In this document: one piece after another, positions 1 to 7,841 of the stretch | How positions within the stretch are numbered: position 1 is the stretch's first letter | Layout: each line of letters begins with the position of its first letter | NCBI RefSeq assembly: GCF_003967175.1 | Contig: NZ_AP018553.1 | Span: forward strand, 2,157,982-2,221,981 | Reading direction: 5' to 3' | DNA: 64,000 nucleotides | Origin: Sulfodiicoccus acidiphilus | GTDB lineage: Archaea > Thermoproteota > Thermoprotei_A > Sulfolobales > Sulfolobaceae | Notes under the pieces: generated by a model | The model's input: only the letters and a program-made list of their open reading frames with translations | What the model was told of the DNA's origin: nothing | Database searches by the model: none | Translations under genes and position numbers: made by a program

Positions 1-916
1 CTATCGCTTGGAACAGAGCGTTCGAAGTGGCTGAAGGAGCCACCACCACGTCTATACGTGCGTAGGGAGCCATGGAATGCACCGCCTCTACGTCTAGAGC
101 GGTCTCAACGTCCCACCCTGTTAATATGCCGTAGTACGGATCGTAAGGACCAGTTGGTATGACAGATAGATTTGCCGGAGGCAGATGGAAGAGTTTATCG
201 AACTGAGCGACGTCAGAATAGATGTTGGGATCTCCGTAAGCCTCAATCACCGCTACCGTGACGTTACTTTCGTTAGGGGAGATTATGGGTGTAACGTTGT
301 AGGCGCCTTGGAGATCTTGGGGATCGTAGTAAATGGCTGAGAGCACGGCCGGCTCATCCCCCTTCACCATCAATGTTCCATTGTGGAGTCCTCCCAGAAC
401 TATGAGGTTCTTCTTAACGTTACTAAAGTTTGTTAGCCCTAGGACAGCGAGCCCCTCCATAGGTCCTCTAAGTATAGGCAAGGAAGTGGGTGCATAGTAG
501 ATCTGTCCAGACTGATTGAAAAGGGCCAACTTTACGCTGAAGAGCCCCTCCACTTGCTGGACTGTTCCTGAAGCTGAAACCATGAACCCGTCGGGGCTCA
601 CGTAGTTCACGTCTAAACCCGCAGAGTGTAAGTAGGAGATCACGGATTCGAGCTCTCCTCTGGTTGGAGCGAAATACTTCTCCACCTCAGCCCTAGTAAG
701 TGGAGGAGACTGTCTGTTAGAGACCTCCTGGGCCGCCATGAAGACTCCAGAGATGTTCCTCGGAGGTATGAGCACCGTTACCCCGACCTGGGTGGAAGGA
801 GGTAGTTGCCCAACTTCTGTTCCAGACAGCACGGGACCTACGTAAACCGGCGTAGAAGCTAAGGTAGGAACTACGGATAACACGATGAGCGCGAGTAAAA
901 ATAGGAACAACCTCAT
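1..916 (-). CDS. S53 family (sedolisin/kumamolisin-like) serine protease, C-terminus off the window
   Basis: Not closed: the frame reads from an ATG at 916 to the window edge, giving about 305 residues. Residues 1-22 are a hydrophobic signal peptide, so the protein is exported. Residues ~30-180 match the S53 activation prodomain, which is removed at low pH. The catalytic domain then begins, and the GWDVETALDVE motif supplies the S53 Glu and Asp (Glu271 and Asp275, spacing E-x3-D). The Ser of the triad lies beyond the window. Acid-active extracellular endopeptidases of this type are common in Sulfolobales and feed peptides to uptake systems. The gene is divergent from the decayed MFS gene at 1072 and shares a 155-bp intergenic region with it. 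Confidence 0.85.
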   Translation of the reverse strand, partial: MRLFLFLLALIVLSVVPTLASTPVYVGPVLSGTEVGQLPPSTQVGVTVLIPPRNISGVFMAAQEVSNRQSPPLTRAEVEKYFAPTRGELESVISYLHSAGLDVNYVSPDGFMVSASGTVQQVEGLFSVKLALFNQSGQIYYAPTSLPILRGPMEGLAVLGLTNFSNVKKNLIVLGGLHNGTLMVKGDEPAVLSAIYYDPQDLQGAYNVTPIISPNESNVTVAVIEAYGDPNIYSDVAQFDKLFHLPPANLSVIPTGPYDPYYGILTGWDVETALDVEAVHSMAPYARIDVVVAPSATSNALFQAI

Positions 917-1071
917 TGTTGAAAAGTATTCGCGCTTCACCCGAAAATAAACCCTTAATTGATCTCTCGCGTTAGGGCTACCCGAGCAAAGGCCGTGGAA
1001 GGTGAAGAGAGTCTACATGAGAACTACAACTTTCGGTGGACACTCCCATACTGCTGTGCTGAGGTTGAGGC

Positions 1072-1978
1072 GTGAATAGATTACTTCCGCTCGTAATCTA
1101 CACGTCAGCAACCTACGTCCTGGTCTCCCCTACCTTCGGAGTTCGATACTTCTCGACTCACTTCCACTTACCACTCTGGATAGCATTCGCGCTGGTTACC
1201 GTACCTTTTTCAGGGAGAGCGCTCGGACTGTCACTCACGGTAAGGTGCCCTTCGGAAGCGGTTCTTCTCTTGGGGGGCCTGTTCCACACTCTCTTCCTTA
1301 GCAGCCGATCCGTGGTCGTTCCTAGCTCTCGGGGTGTTAGGGGGCCTCGCGTACGCACTGACTACTGCGTCTGCTGTGGACGCCTCAAAGAACCCTAGCC
1401 TCACTACTGGAGATTAGGCCCTAGGGTGGGCCCTGGCGTCTTTCCTCAGTCCGCTGGGGTGAAGGATAGAGTTGTTTCTTGGGAGGATCGGCCGCCTTCT
1501 TAGCTCTCTTTAAGTTGTCCACCCCTCGAGTCGGGAGGCCCTCGTTGAAGGGTTACACGCTCTTCTTAGCTGAACTCGCCCCTACCTTCCTCCTCGAAAT
1601 CAGCCCGGCGAGTTACTTACTCACCGCAGATCTACTTACTAGCGTTCGTCGCTTACTTGATCTTCCCGACGATGGGGAGGGCAGTTCTGTTTCTGGCCTG
1701 TTCTGTAGCAGCTCTGTCCTCCTTCTTTCTGTCTACCGCCATTGGACTCGCGCTGTTCGCGTTCGCAGGAGTCGGCATCATTTCGCTTCTCCCCGCTAAG
1801 GTCAAGGAGTTTGGATCCACGAACATCGGAGGAGATCTCAACCTGGGAGCAGTGGGCGGGTTGGTTTACCCCACCTTGGTCAGTGCCGTGGGTCACTGGC
1901 TCATCCCACTACTGGCCTCCGCGGCCATGTCATGTCTAGCCCTAGTTCTCACTATTCCTCTACTCCGTCCTAAGAAAA
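1072..1978 (+). pseudogene. Decayed MFS transporter
   Basis: The sequence starts at a GTG preceded by GAGGTTGAGG and reads as the first MFS helices (residues 1-52, hydrophobic, Phe/Ser-rich). It continues only by changing frame. A second frame around 1306-1440 encodes ALGVLGGLAYALTT and then hits an in-frame TAG. A third frame (1479-1640) and a fourth (1657-1978) encode helices ending in LLRPKK, typical of the last MFS helices. At least three frame changes and one stop mean no intact protein is made. Its tail overlaps the 3' end of the zinc-protein gene on the other strand. Confidence 0.7.
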
Positions 1979-2259
1979 GTCCTCAGGGAACCGTCGGAGT
2001 TCAAGGTGAAGAAGTAAACTCTCCTCTCTCCACCGCTCTCCACACTTCCTTTCCTCCCCCTGAAGTCTCCTACTATCCTCACTCTGTCGACCTTGCTCCA
2101 TCCGGCGTCCCTCTTTGCACGTTCTACGAAGTTGGTGAAACCGACTGCACACACTTCACAACAGAAGAATAGCCTAGTTCCCTCAACGTCCCTCCAGACG
2201 TTCCCCCAGCTAGCCCCACAGAGGGCGCAGCCACTACCTTCAACCAACAATCTTCTCAC
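1960..2259 (-). CDS. Ta0938-like zinc-binding protein
   Basis: A 99-residue protein with a treble-clef-like zinc site: CALC near residue 11, then FFCCEVC near residue 32. The GCALCGASWGNVW and GWSKVD stretches resemble the Ta0938 family of Thermoplasma and Sulfolobales, known from structure as a small zinc protein without an assigned reaction. It is the last gene of a three-gene minus-strand operon and overlaps the upstream gene by 20 bp, so the two are probably translationally coupled. Family assignment is from memory of the motif pattern; function is unknown. Confidence 0.7.
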   Translation of the reverse strand: MRRLLVEGSGCALCGASWGNVWRDVEGTRLFFCCEVCAVGFTNFVERAKRDAGWSKVDRVRIVGDFRGRKGSVESGGERRVYFFTLNSDGSLRTFLRTE

Positions 2260-3139
2260 CTAGAAGATAGGCCCTCTCAAGCCTAGAAGTCAGGTAGGTG
2301 TCGAAGGCTTCTAACGATTTCAAAACTGTAACTTGAGTTTGTTCCTCCACACCTTTCTCCCTCGCCCACTTAGATGCGACCTCTAGGGACTCTTCTGAGT
2401 GTTCCACGTCGGCCTCGTACCCCTCCCTCAGGAACTCTCTAACCTCTAAAGGGTACTTACTGTCACTTAGGATGGATGGGTCGAAGTAAGTCATTTTAGC
2501 GCCGTATTTCCTTATTTCCTTATGAGCCACCAGTTCTAGACAATGCATAGCTGCCATAATCTCTATCCAGCTCCTAGTCTCTGCTATTCTTCTCCAAGTA
2601 AATATGGCGTCCATCGTGCCTCTAAGAGGAGGTGTAGAGAGTATCCTTCCTCTGTCCCACCCGAGGGATTCTCCCATCTTGATTAGGAGCTCAAAGTGTG
2701 GTAGTCTACCATCGTAGCCGACGAACTCCTCGCTGACATTCTTCAGCTCCATTCTGTATACATCGTCGTCTTCTGTGCTAGCCATGACGTGGGCCAATGA
2801 CCTAGCCCACTGTCTAAGAAAGTGCTGATGCTCTAAGACGTAGCCAAGTAGAAGTTCCCTACTTGGCCTTTGCATGGCCGCAAGGAAAGGATGAGGACTG
2901 TCGCCGTAGAACCTCCTCACGAACCTGCGAATTATCCAGCTCTTCAGGTCTTTGAACTCGAAGAAACTTCTCAACTCCTCTTCCAGCTCTCCCTCTTCTA
3001 GCTTGATTTTCGTTATGTTCCTGTTAAGCCACATCACGTGTCCTACGTCACTTCTGTTTGCTTCTCCGCTGAAATGCGCCGCGGCCCCCCTGAAAGAGCC
3101 CAGCCTTACCTCACACACCGGACACAGCAATTGTCTCAC
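2240..3139 (-). CDS. PqqC/TenA-like (heme-oxygenase-fold) putative metal-dependent oxidase with N-terminal zinc motif
   Basis: This 299-residue protein starts at a GTG that directly follows the upstream gene's TAG. Residues 5-35 hold CPVC and a following H...H, like a C2H2 zinc finger. The rest is all-helical and carries acidic/His motifs spaced as in heme-oxygenase-like diiron oxidases and PqqC/TenA proteins: LEHQHF, PHFELL, ELVAHKE and VEHSEES. Such enzymes use two metals or a flavin-free pocket to oxidise a small molecule. Substrate cannot be read from sequence. Neighbours are a Cys-rich small protein upstream and a Ta0938-like zinc protein downstream, with an ECF transporter divergent; a cofactor-related job is an inference. 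Confidence 0.65.
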   Translation of the reverse strand: MRQLLCPVCEVRLGSFRGAAAHFSGEANRSDVGHVMWLNRNITKIKLEEGELEEELRSFFEFKDLKSWIIRRFVRRFYGDSPHPFLAAMQRPSRELLLGYVLEHQHFLRQWARSLAHVMASTEDDDVYRMELKNVSEEFVGYDGRLPHFELLIKMGESLGWDRGRILSTPPLRGTMDAIFTWRRIAETRSWIEIMAAMHCLELVAHKEIRKYGAKMTYFDPSILSDSKYPLEVREFLREGYEADVEHSEESLEVASKWAREKGVEEQTQVTVLKSLEAFDTYLTSRLERAYLLGEKIVG

Positions 3140-3445
3140 CTAAACGGGGAAGTCTGAAGGTAACCTCGACCTAAGTTCGATATATTCGGGGTCGTCTCTA
3201 TATTTCACCTTGAGGGAGGTCAGCAGCTCCTTAACTTCGTTTGGGTCTAGCCCACGAGCCTCTGAGATCATTCTAACGGTTTCCTCGAAGTTCTCCTTAC
3301 ACGCGTTGTAACAGTTGCAGGCAGCCCTCAGGAGTTCCCTCTCCTTTGGTGTCATAGGTATTTTAGAAGCGATCTCCAAAATAAACCAATCTAATGAAAG
3401 CTCAGAAAAGCTGAATTCAACCGACCCCTGGTCGAGTGGACTCAC
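3140..3445 (-). CDS. Small helical protein with CxCx3C motif, unknown
   Basis: I do not recognise this 101-residue protein. It starts at a GTG 36 bp from the divergent ECF gene and is first in the three-gene operon. It is predicted helical, with a conspicuous ACNCYNAC cluster near residue 44 that could bind metal, and a basic/acidic amphipathic helix after it. Its stop codon abuts the GTG of the PqqC/TenA-like enzyme, so the two are likely made together. It may be a metal carrier, a partner, or even the enzyme's peptide substrate; none of these is shown by the sequence. Confidence 0.6.
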   Translation of the reverse strand: MSPLDQGSVEFSFSELSLDWFILEIASKIPMTPKERELLRAACNCYNACKENFEETVRMISEARGLDPNEVKELLTSLKVKYRDDPEYIELRSRLPSDFPV

Positions 3446-3481
3446 GGAAAAGTTAAAGGTGTAATCGTAAAGCTGATAGGC

Positions 3482-4018
3482 ATGAAGAGGGAGACTAGGA
3501 GGCTCATCGTTTATGGAACCGTGTTCTCGGTCGCCTCGTTTGGAGTGGCCGCTGCAATGAGTCTCTCGGCTGGACTTTTCGCAGTTAGTGGACCGGTTGG
3601 GGTGTTCTTAGATCCGGTACTCAACCTAACGATACCGTTGCTCTTGGTCTCAATTGGGTTTCAGGTGATAAATGCTAGAGGTGGGCCTATAGTCATGGGT
3701 CTTGTGAGTGCCGCCCTGTTCGCGGTGGCCTTCCTTCCCTTTCTCTCTATAACTAACTTGGTGGTGGGCACTGCAGTGGAGGGATCCTCAAGGGTGTTGG
3801 GCTATAGAGGTAGGAGGGCCGTCGTTATAAACACGGCCTTAGCTGGAGGGCTGGAGGGCATATTAAGCGTGGTGTTAGGTGCACTATTCATTGGTTACGT
3901 TCTACAACCTGATCTTGCGCTCCTCTTCACCGCCGTTTACTTTGTGGAATCAACGGTGGTCGGGTTCGCAGGCAGCTCTCTCGGATCTTACTTGATCAAG
4001 AGCGGTGTCCTCAAGTGA
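3482..4018 (+). CDS. ECF transporter substrate-binding S component (YkoE-like)
   Basis: A 178-residue protein with five to six membrane helices and no soluble domain, the size of ECF S components. It is the first of three overlapping genes: the T component starts 4 bp before its stop (ATG within GTGAAG...), and a fused double ATPase follows. The S-T-AA' layout with one fused ATPase recalls the thiamine/HMP system YkoE-YkoC-YkoD, so a vitamin or vitamin precursor is a reasonable guess. The substrate is inferred only from layout and from the divergent TenA/PqqC-like gene. Confidence 0.6.
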   Translation: MKRETRRLIVYGTVFSVASFGVAAAMSLSAGLFAVSGPVGVFLDPVLNLTIPLLLVSIGFQVINARGGPIVMGLVSAALFAVAFLPFLSITNLVVGTAVEGSSRVLGYRGRRAVVINTALAGGLEGILSVVLGALFIGYVLQPDLALLFTAVYFVESTVVGFAGSSLGSYLIKSGVLK

Positions 4019-4587
4019 AGCTAAACTTCGCGACGCTCCTCGTCTCACTCTCTCTGCTATGTGGGACAGCGGCGTTCACAGATGGACTAGCTCAAGCGGC
4101 TTTCACTGCCCTGCTCCACAGGAGGTGGAGGGTGATAGGGGGAGAAGTGTTGATATTGGCGACGTCGTTTCTAGTGTTAACCTCCCTCCACAGAGAGCCT
4201 CTCTTCCCATTCGCTCCTAGGTTAGTGACCTACGTGAACTCCTACTTGGCGGCCTCAGATCTGGTTGACAGGTCTTCGATCCTAGACGTGCTCGGAGAGA
4301 GGGGAGTCCCTGTGGTAGTTGCGTTGACATACTACCCAACTTTTGCCTCGATCGCTAGGGAGGTGTTCTTAAACTTGAGGTACAGAGGTCTTAGGTTCTC
4401 TCCAACCAAATTAGTCCTTCCTCTTCTGGTATTCACGGTAAAGGTGGCTGAGGAGCTAGAGGCGGCCTACGCTGTCAAACTCTACGGCAATTTCAGGAGA
4501 GGACAGTTAAAGTTTGGTGAGTTCGACTTCGTCATAATAGTGCTCTCGGTGGGGATTTCGTGTTTGTCGTTGGTGGCGTTGAAATAG
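4015..4587 (+). CDS. ECF transporter T component (CbiQ family)
   Basis: This 190-residue membrane protein couples ATP hydrolysis to movement of the S component. It has N-terminal helices, then a cytoplasmic coupling region (KLYGNFRRGQLKFG near residues 152-165) and a final helix. It overlaps the S gene by 4 bp and the ATPase gene by 28 bp, so all three are one transcript. It is somewhat shorter than bacterial CbiQ/EcfT (about 250 residues). Assignment rests on position between S and A components and on the coupling-helix pattern. Confidence 0.7.
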   Translation: MKLNFATLLVSLSLLCGTAAFTDGLAQAAFTALLHRRWRVIGGEVLILATSFLVLTSLHREPLFPFAPRLVTYVNSYLAASDLVDRSSILDVLGERGVPVVVALTYYPTFASIAREVFLNLRYRGLRFSPTKLVLPLLVFTVKVAEELEAAYAVKLYGNFRRGQLKFGEFDFVIIVLSVGISCLSLVALK

Positions 4588-5669
4588 ACCAAGGAGAGAG
4601 GGTGGCCCTCTTAGGTAAGAGCGGCTCTGGTAAAACTAGTCTGATAAGGGCAGCCATATGTCTTAAGGAAGGACCGAGGCCGGTCCTAGACGGCCAGGAC
4701 TTCTGCTCCAGTCCAGACTACTCTAAAGTGTCTGCAGTCGGTCAGGAACCAGCGTGGCAGGTGTTAGCTGAGAGCAGCAAAGAGGAGCTCTCATTAATAT
4801 CCAGATATCATCCAGTAGACTTTAAGGTGGCTCAAAACCTGATGGGTCCTTACTTTGATACGCCCTTCAACAGGCTCTCCGATGGATACAAGAGGAGGTT
4901 CGTTCTATCGTCTGTGCTCGCTGGCGAACCTAAATACCTCCTCCTAGACGAACCTCTGTCCAACTTAGACGACGAAGCCGTCAAATTAGTGTCATCATCC
5001 TTTCCTTCGACCTCCCTCATAGCGGAACACAGGGTTAAGGACTTGAGAGCTTTAGTCCAGAGGGCATACGTAATTGAGGGGAAGGCCAAGGAAATAGAAT
5101 TAGATTTATTGTGGAGTGAACGCTTCCTTAAGTCTCACGGCCTCCGTGGCTTCAGGGTCTTCAGGGAGAAGAGGCCCCTAGGTGAGGTTCTATTAAGCGC
5201 AGAAGTGAAGGGAATCAAGTTAGAAGTCCGGAAAAGGGAGGTACTGTGTATAGTGGGCCCTAATGGAGCGGGCAAGACAACTACAATCAGAGAACTCTCC
5301 AGAAAGGGAGTGAGACCAGTCTTCCAAAGTCCAGACTTGCAATTCTTTTTCAGGACGGTCAAGGACGAAGTTGGATCTAGTGAAGCTATGCAGCTCTTTC
5401 AGCTTACCGACAAGGCCTCCAGGAGCCCTTATTCTCTTAGTTTCGGTGAGAAAATGAGAGTACTCATGGCCTCAGCGCTGGCGTCAGAGGCTAAAGTAGT
5501 GGCCTTCGACGAACCCTCAGCTGGAATGGACGGAGACGCTCTCGTCTCTTTTGTTAAGGCGCTGGAGCTAATGGTCGAGCAGGATAGAGGAGTTGTAGTG
5601 GCTACACACGACTCAGACGTAATTGACCTGTGCGATAGTACAATAAGGCTGAGCTGGAGTAGTTGGTAG
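4560..5669 (+). CDS. ECF transporter fused double ABC ATPase (A-A')
   Basis: One 369-residue chain carries two ABC domains. Domain 1 has Walker A GKSGSGKTS (residues ~18-26), signature LSDGYKRR and Walker B YLLLDEPLSNLDD. Domain 2 has Walker A GPNGAGKTT (~233), signature LSFGEKMRV and Walker B VVAFDEPSAGMDG followed by the H-loop THDSD. All ATPase motifs look intact. Each domain is compact, shorter than usual (~185 residues against ~230). The GTG start lies inside the T gene. It powers uptake by the two membrane proteins upstream. Confidence 0.85.
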   Translation: MFVVGGVEIDQGERVALLGKSGSGKTSLIRAAICLKEGPRPVLDGQDFCSSPDYSKVSAVGQEPAWQVLAESSKEELSLISRYHPVDFKVAQNLMGPYFDTPFNRLSDGYKRRFVLSSVLAGEPKYLLLDEPLSNLDDEAVKLVSSSFPSTSLIAEHRVKDLRALVQRAYVIEGKAKEIELDLLWSERFLKSHGLRGFRVFREKRPLGEVLLSAEVKGIKLEVRKREVLCIVGPNGAGKTTTIRELSRKGVRPVFQSPDLQFFFRTVKDEVGSSEAMQLFQLTDKASRSPYSLSFGEKMRVLMASALASEAKVVAFDEPSAGMDGDALVSFVKALELMVEQDRGVVVATHDSDVIDLCDSTIRLSWSSW

Positions 5670-6252
5670 AATTAAAAAGAAATAATGTTAAAAGGAGCAG
5701 AAAGGATGGCTTGCGGAGAGCAACACTCCCTGTAGATAAGGTTAAAAATTGGCCTTGGGTAACTGCTCGGTACTCGTGATAAGGGTAAGCCTCGCCGAGG
5801 GTCCTCAGCTAAAGGGAAGTTCGACTGCATGCTGCTCCATCTCAGCCATAGACGGTCAAGTCTCAAATATAAACTCCCTGTGGGGGCCACACTCTAGCGT
5901 GGAACCTTGCCCTCACACCCATCAAACAAGATATACTCATGGAGCACCAAGCTACGTCCTTCGGGATGGGATAGCTCGTGTTCTCCCGAATTCCTTATCG
6001 ATTGCCAGTTATGTATCTCTCCCAATCGGCCTTGAACCTCACTAGGCTAAGAGAGTCCTTCCGTAAGGGCCCCCACCGAATCGCAGTGCATTATGGAGGA
6101 CCTACCAAGAGTAGATCGACTAACGCGGGGCTGACCCTCCTGAGGTGAGGAAGATGTCGAGGGTGTGGAAAACACGCAGGCGCTGAGCGGTGATGAACGA
6201 TCCCTTTAACCGAACTCCCTTAGCAGATCTTTTAATCTATATCTAGGTATAG
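5670..6252 (+). other. 580-bp gene-free stretch with a long-range inverted pair
   Basis: No convincing gene. A perfect 9-bp complementary pair, GTGGGGGCC at 5880-5888 and GGCCCCCAC at 6068-6076, would close a loop of about 180 nt. A small UUCG-type hairpin lies near 5960. No RNase P, SRP or tRNA signature motifs were found. Short frames on both strands have no recognisable protein content. The last 30 bases hold the fixA promoter. Confidence 0.4.
6229..6242 (+). promoter_or_regulatory. TATA box of the fixABCX operon
   Basis: The T-rich element CTTTTAATCTATAT is centred about 26 bases before 6262, so transcription probably starts just before the TTG at 6268. This supports the TTG rather than the upstream GTG at 6253 as fixA start. 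Confidence 0.45.
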
Positions 6253-6267
6253 GTGGTCGAGGTAGGT

Positions 6268-6993
6268 TTGAACTTAGTTGTAGGGTTCAAGGTCGTCCCC
6301 GACGAGACCCTTATTAGGGTCTCTGGAGGGAAACTGGACTTGAACGTGGCCACGAAAATTAGCACCTATGACAAGAATGCCATAGAGGAGGCCGTTAGGA
6401 TCAAGGAGGCCACGGGAGGTAAGATCACCGGGGTCACCGTCGGTAATACAGACAGGAAGGTCATAAGAGAGGCACTCTCCATGGGAGTAGATGAGGTTGT
6501 GGCAGTATCGGCACAATACACGGACGTATTAGGTACAGCAACGGCCGTGACGGAGGAGGTGAGGTCCTTAAATCCCGATCTTGTGTTGTTCGGAGAGACC
6601 ACGACGGATGGCTCGACCTCAGGCCTAGGGCCCATGGTGGCGGAGCTCTGGGGAGTTCCAGTCGTCACTTTCGTCCGCTCGCTGAAGGTAGAGGGTAAAA
6701 CAGTCAGGGCGGAGAGGTCCCTCACTCCCGTCATAGAGGTGGTGGAGACCGAGTTGCCCGCGGTGATAACGGTGACTGGAGAGATAAACACGCCGAGGAT
6801 ACCCACCCTGAGGCAGATTATGGAGTCCTCCAAGAAGCCAGTGAGAAGTAAGGAGTTCAGAGGGACGCCAGTGGCCTCCTTGGATTCTGTGGAGCCTTAC
6901 ACCGTGCAGAGGAAGAGGGTTGTGATGGAAGGTAAGCTAGAAGAGGTGGTGCCCAAACTCATAGAAGCCCTCAGGAAGGAGGGAGTAATATGA
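6268..6993 (+). CDS. fixA: Electron transfer flavoprotein beta subunit FixA
   Basis: ETF beta subunit of about 241 residues. The N-terminus LNLVVGFKVVPDE is the family's usual start, which favours the TTG at 6268; GAGGTAGG lies just upstream. A GTG at 6253 would add five residues. The body shows the beta-subunit AMP/FAD-binding Rossmann-like fold (GVTVGN, VLFGETTTDGSTSGLGP) and the conserved EINTPRIPTLRQIM segment that contacts the alpha subunit. It pairs with FixB to accept electrons from a dehydrogenase and pass them to FixC. In bifurcating Fix systems, NADH-derived electrons are split between quinone and ferredoxin. It overlaps fixB by 4 bp. Confidence 0.9.
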   Translation: MNLVVGFKVVPDETLIRVSGGKLDLNVATKISTYDKNAIEEAVRIKEATGGKITGVTVGNTDRKVIREALSMGVDEVVAVSAQYTDVLGTATAVTEEVRSLNPDLVLFGETTTDGSTSGLGPMVAELWGVPVVTFVRSLKVEGKTVRAERSLTPVIEVVETELPAVITVTGEINTPRIPTLRQIMESSKKPVRSKEFRGTPVASLDSVEPYTVQRKRVVMEGKLEEVVPKLIEALRKEGVI

Positions 6994-7841
6994 TAGTGGT
7001 GTTCTCTGAGGACGCGGAGAACTTCAAGTCAGCTGCTGCCCTAGCACAATCGCTAAAAGACTCCATCGTTGGGATAGCAAAGCAGAACATGAAATACACC
7101 GATAAACTCTACGTGACTGACTACGACGAGGACTCGGTAGTTGAACTGGCAGTTCGGGAATCTCCAACACTAGTAATAGGAGGTGACACTAAGAGGGACA
7201 GGACGGTGGCGGCCAGGGTCGCCGCTAGGCTTAGGGCGGCCTACGCACCGTCTGTCTCCGAACTTTCACTCAAGGGGGACAAGTACGTAGTAAGACGAAT
7301 AGGTTACAGCGGAGTGGCGGTCGCGACCCTAACTCTCAGCAGGCCTGCAGTGATCACAGTGGGGAAAAGTGACAGGGTGCCTAAGGAAGTTGAGACTCAA
7401 TTCGTCGAGGTGCCCCAATCCAAGGGCAAGGTCAAGCTCCTAGAAAGGAGAGAGGGTAAGGGGACTGTGGACCTAGGCTCGGCCAAGCTAATAGTCTCGG
7501 TGGGGAGAGGAATAGGCTCAAAGGAAAACGTCAAGTACGCCCAGGAGCTTGCTGACGCCTTGGGGGCGGCCCTAGGAGGAAGCAGGCCAGTCACGGCCGA
7601 GATGGGGTGGCTCCCTGAGGATAGACAAATCGGCCTCTCCGGAACGAAGGTGAAGCCGAGGCTCTACCTAGCACTTGGCATTTCAGGTCAGCCTCAACAC
7701 CTGGCAGGAATGAAGGACTCTGGAGTGGTGGTGGCCGTAAACAAAGATAAGAACGCCCCTATCGCGGAGAACTGCGACTATCTGGTGGTAGCCGACGCTG
7801 TAGAGTTCTGCAAGGAGATGGTCAAGAGGTTGAAGGGATGA
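6990..7841 (+). CDS. fixB: Electron transfer flavoprotein alpha subunit FixB
   Basis: ETF alpha, 283 residues. The C-terminal FAD domain is clear: ISVGRGI-type segment (VSVGRGIGSKEN, ~172), GGSRPVTAEMGWLPEDRQIGLSG and LYLALGISGQPQH, ending in DAVEFCKEMVKRL. It holds the redox FAD and docks on FixA. The start ATG lies inside the fixA stop (ATGA), and its own stop overlaps fixC the same way, so the four fix genes are tightly coupled. The N-terminal part is shorter than in bacterial ETF alpha. Confidence 0.9.
   Translation: MIVVFSEDAENFKSAAALAQSLKDSIVGIAKQNMKYTDKLYVTDYDEDSVVELAVRESPTLVIGGDTKRDRTVAARVAARLRAAYAPSVSELSLKGDKYVVRRIGYSGVAVATLTLSRPAVITVGKSDRVPKEVETQFVEVPQSKGKVKLLERREGKGTVDLGSAKLIVSVGRGIGSKENVKYAQELADALGAALGGSRPVTAEMGWLPEDRQIGLSGTKVKPRLYLALGISGQPQHLAGMKDSGVVVAVNKDKNAPIAENCDYLVVADAVEFCKEMVKRLKG

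Noticed and set aside
5690-6200. RNase P RNA, SRP RNA or C/D-box RNA upstream of fixA
   Set aside because: Despite the long-range stem and a GTGATGA box, none of the conserved cores (e.g. the SRP domain IV bases, a matching CTGA box) is present.
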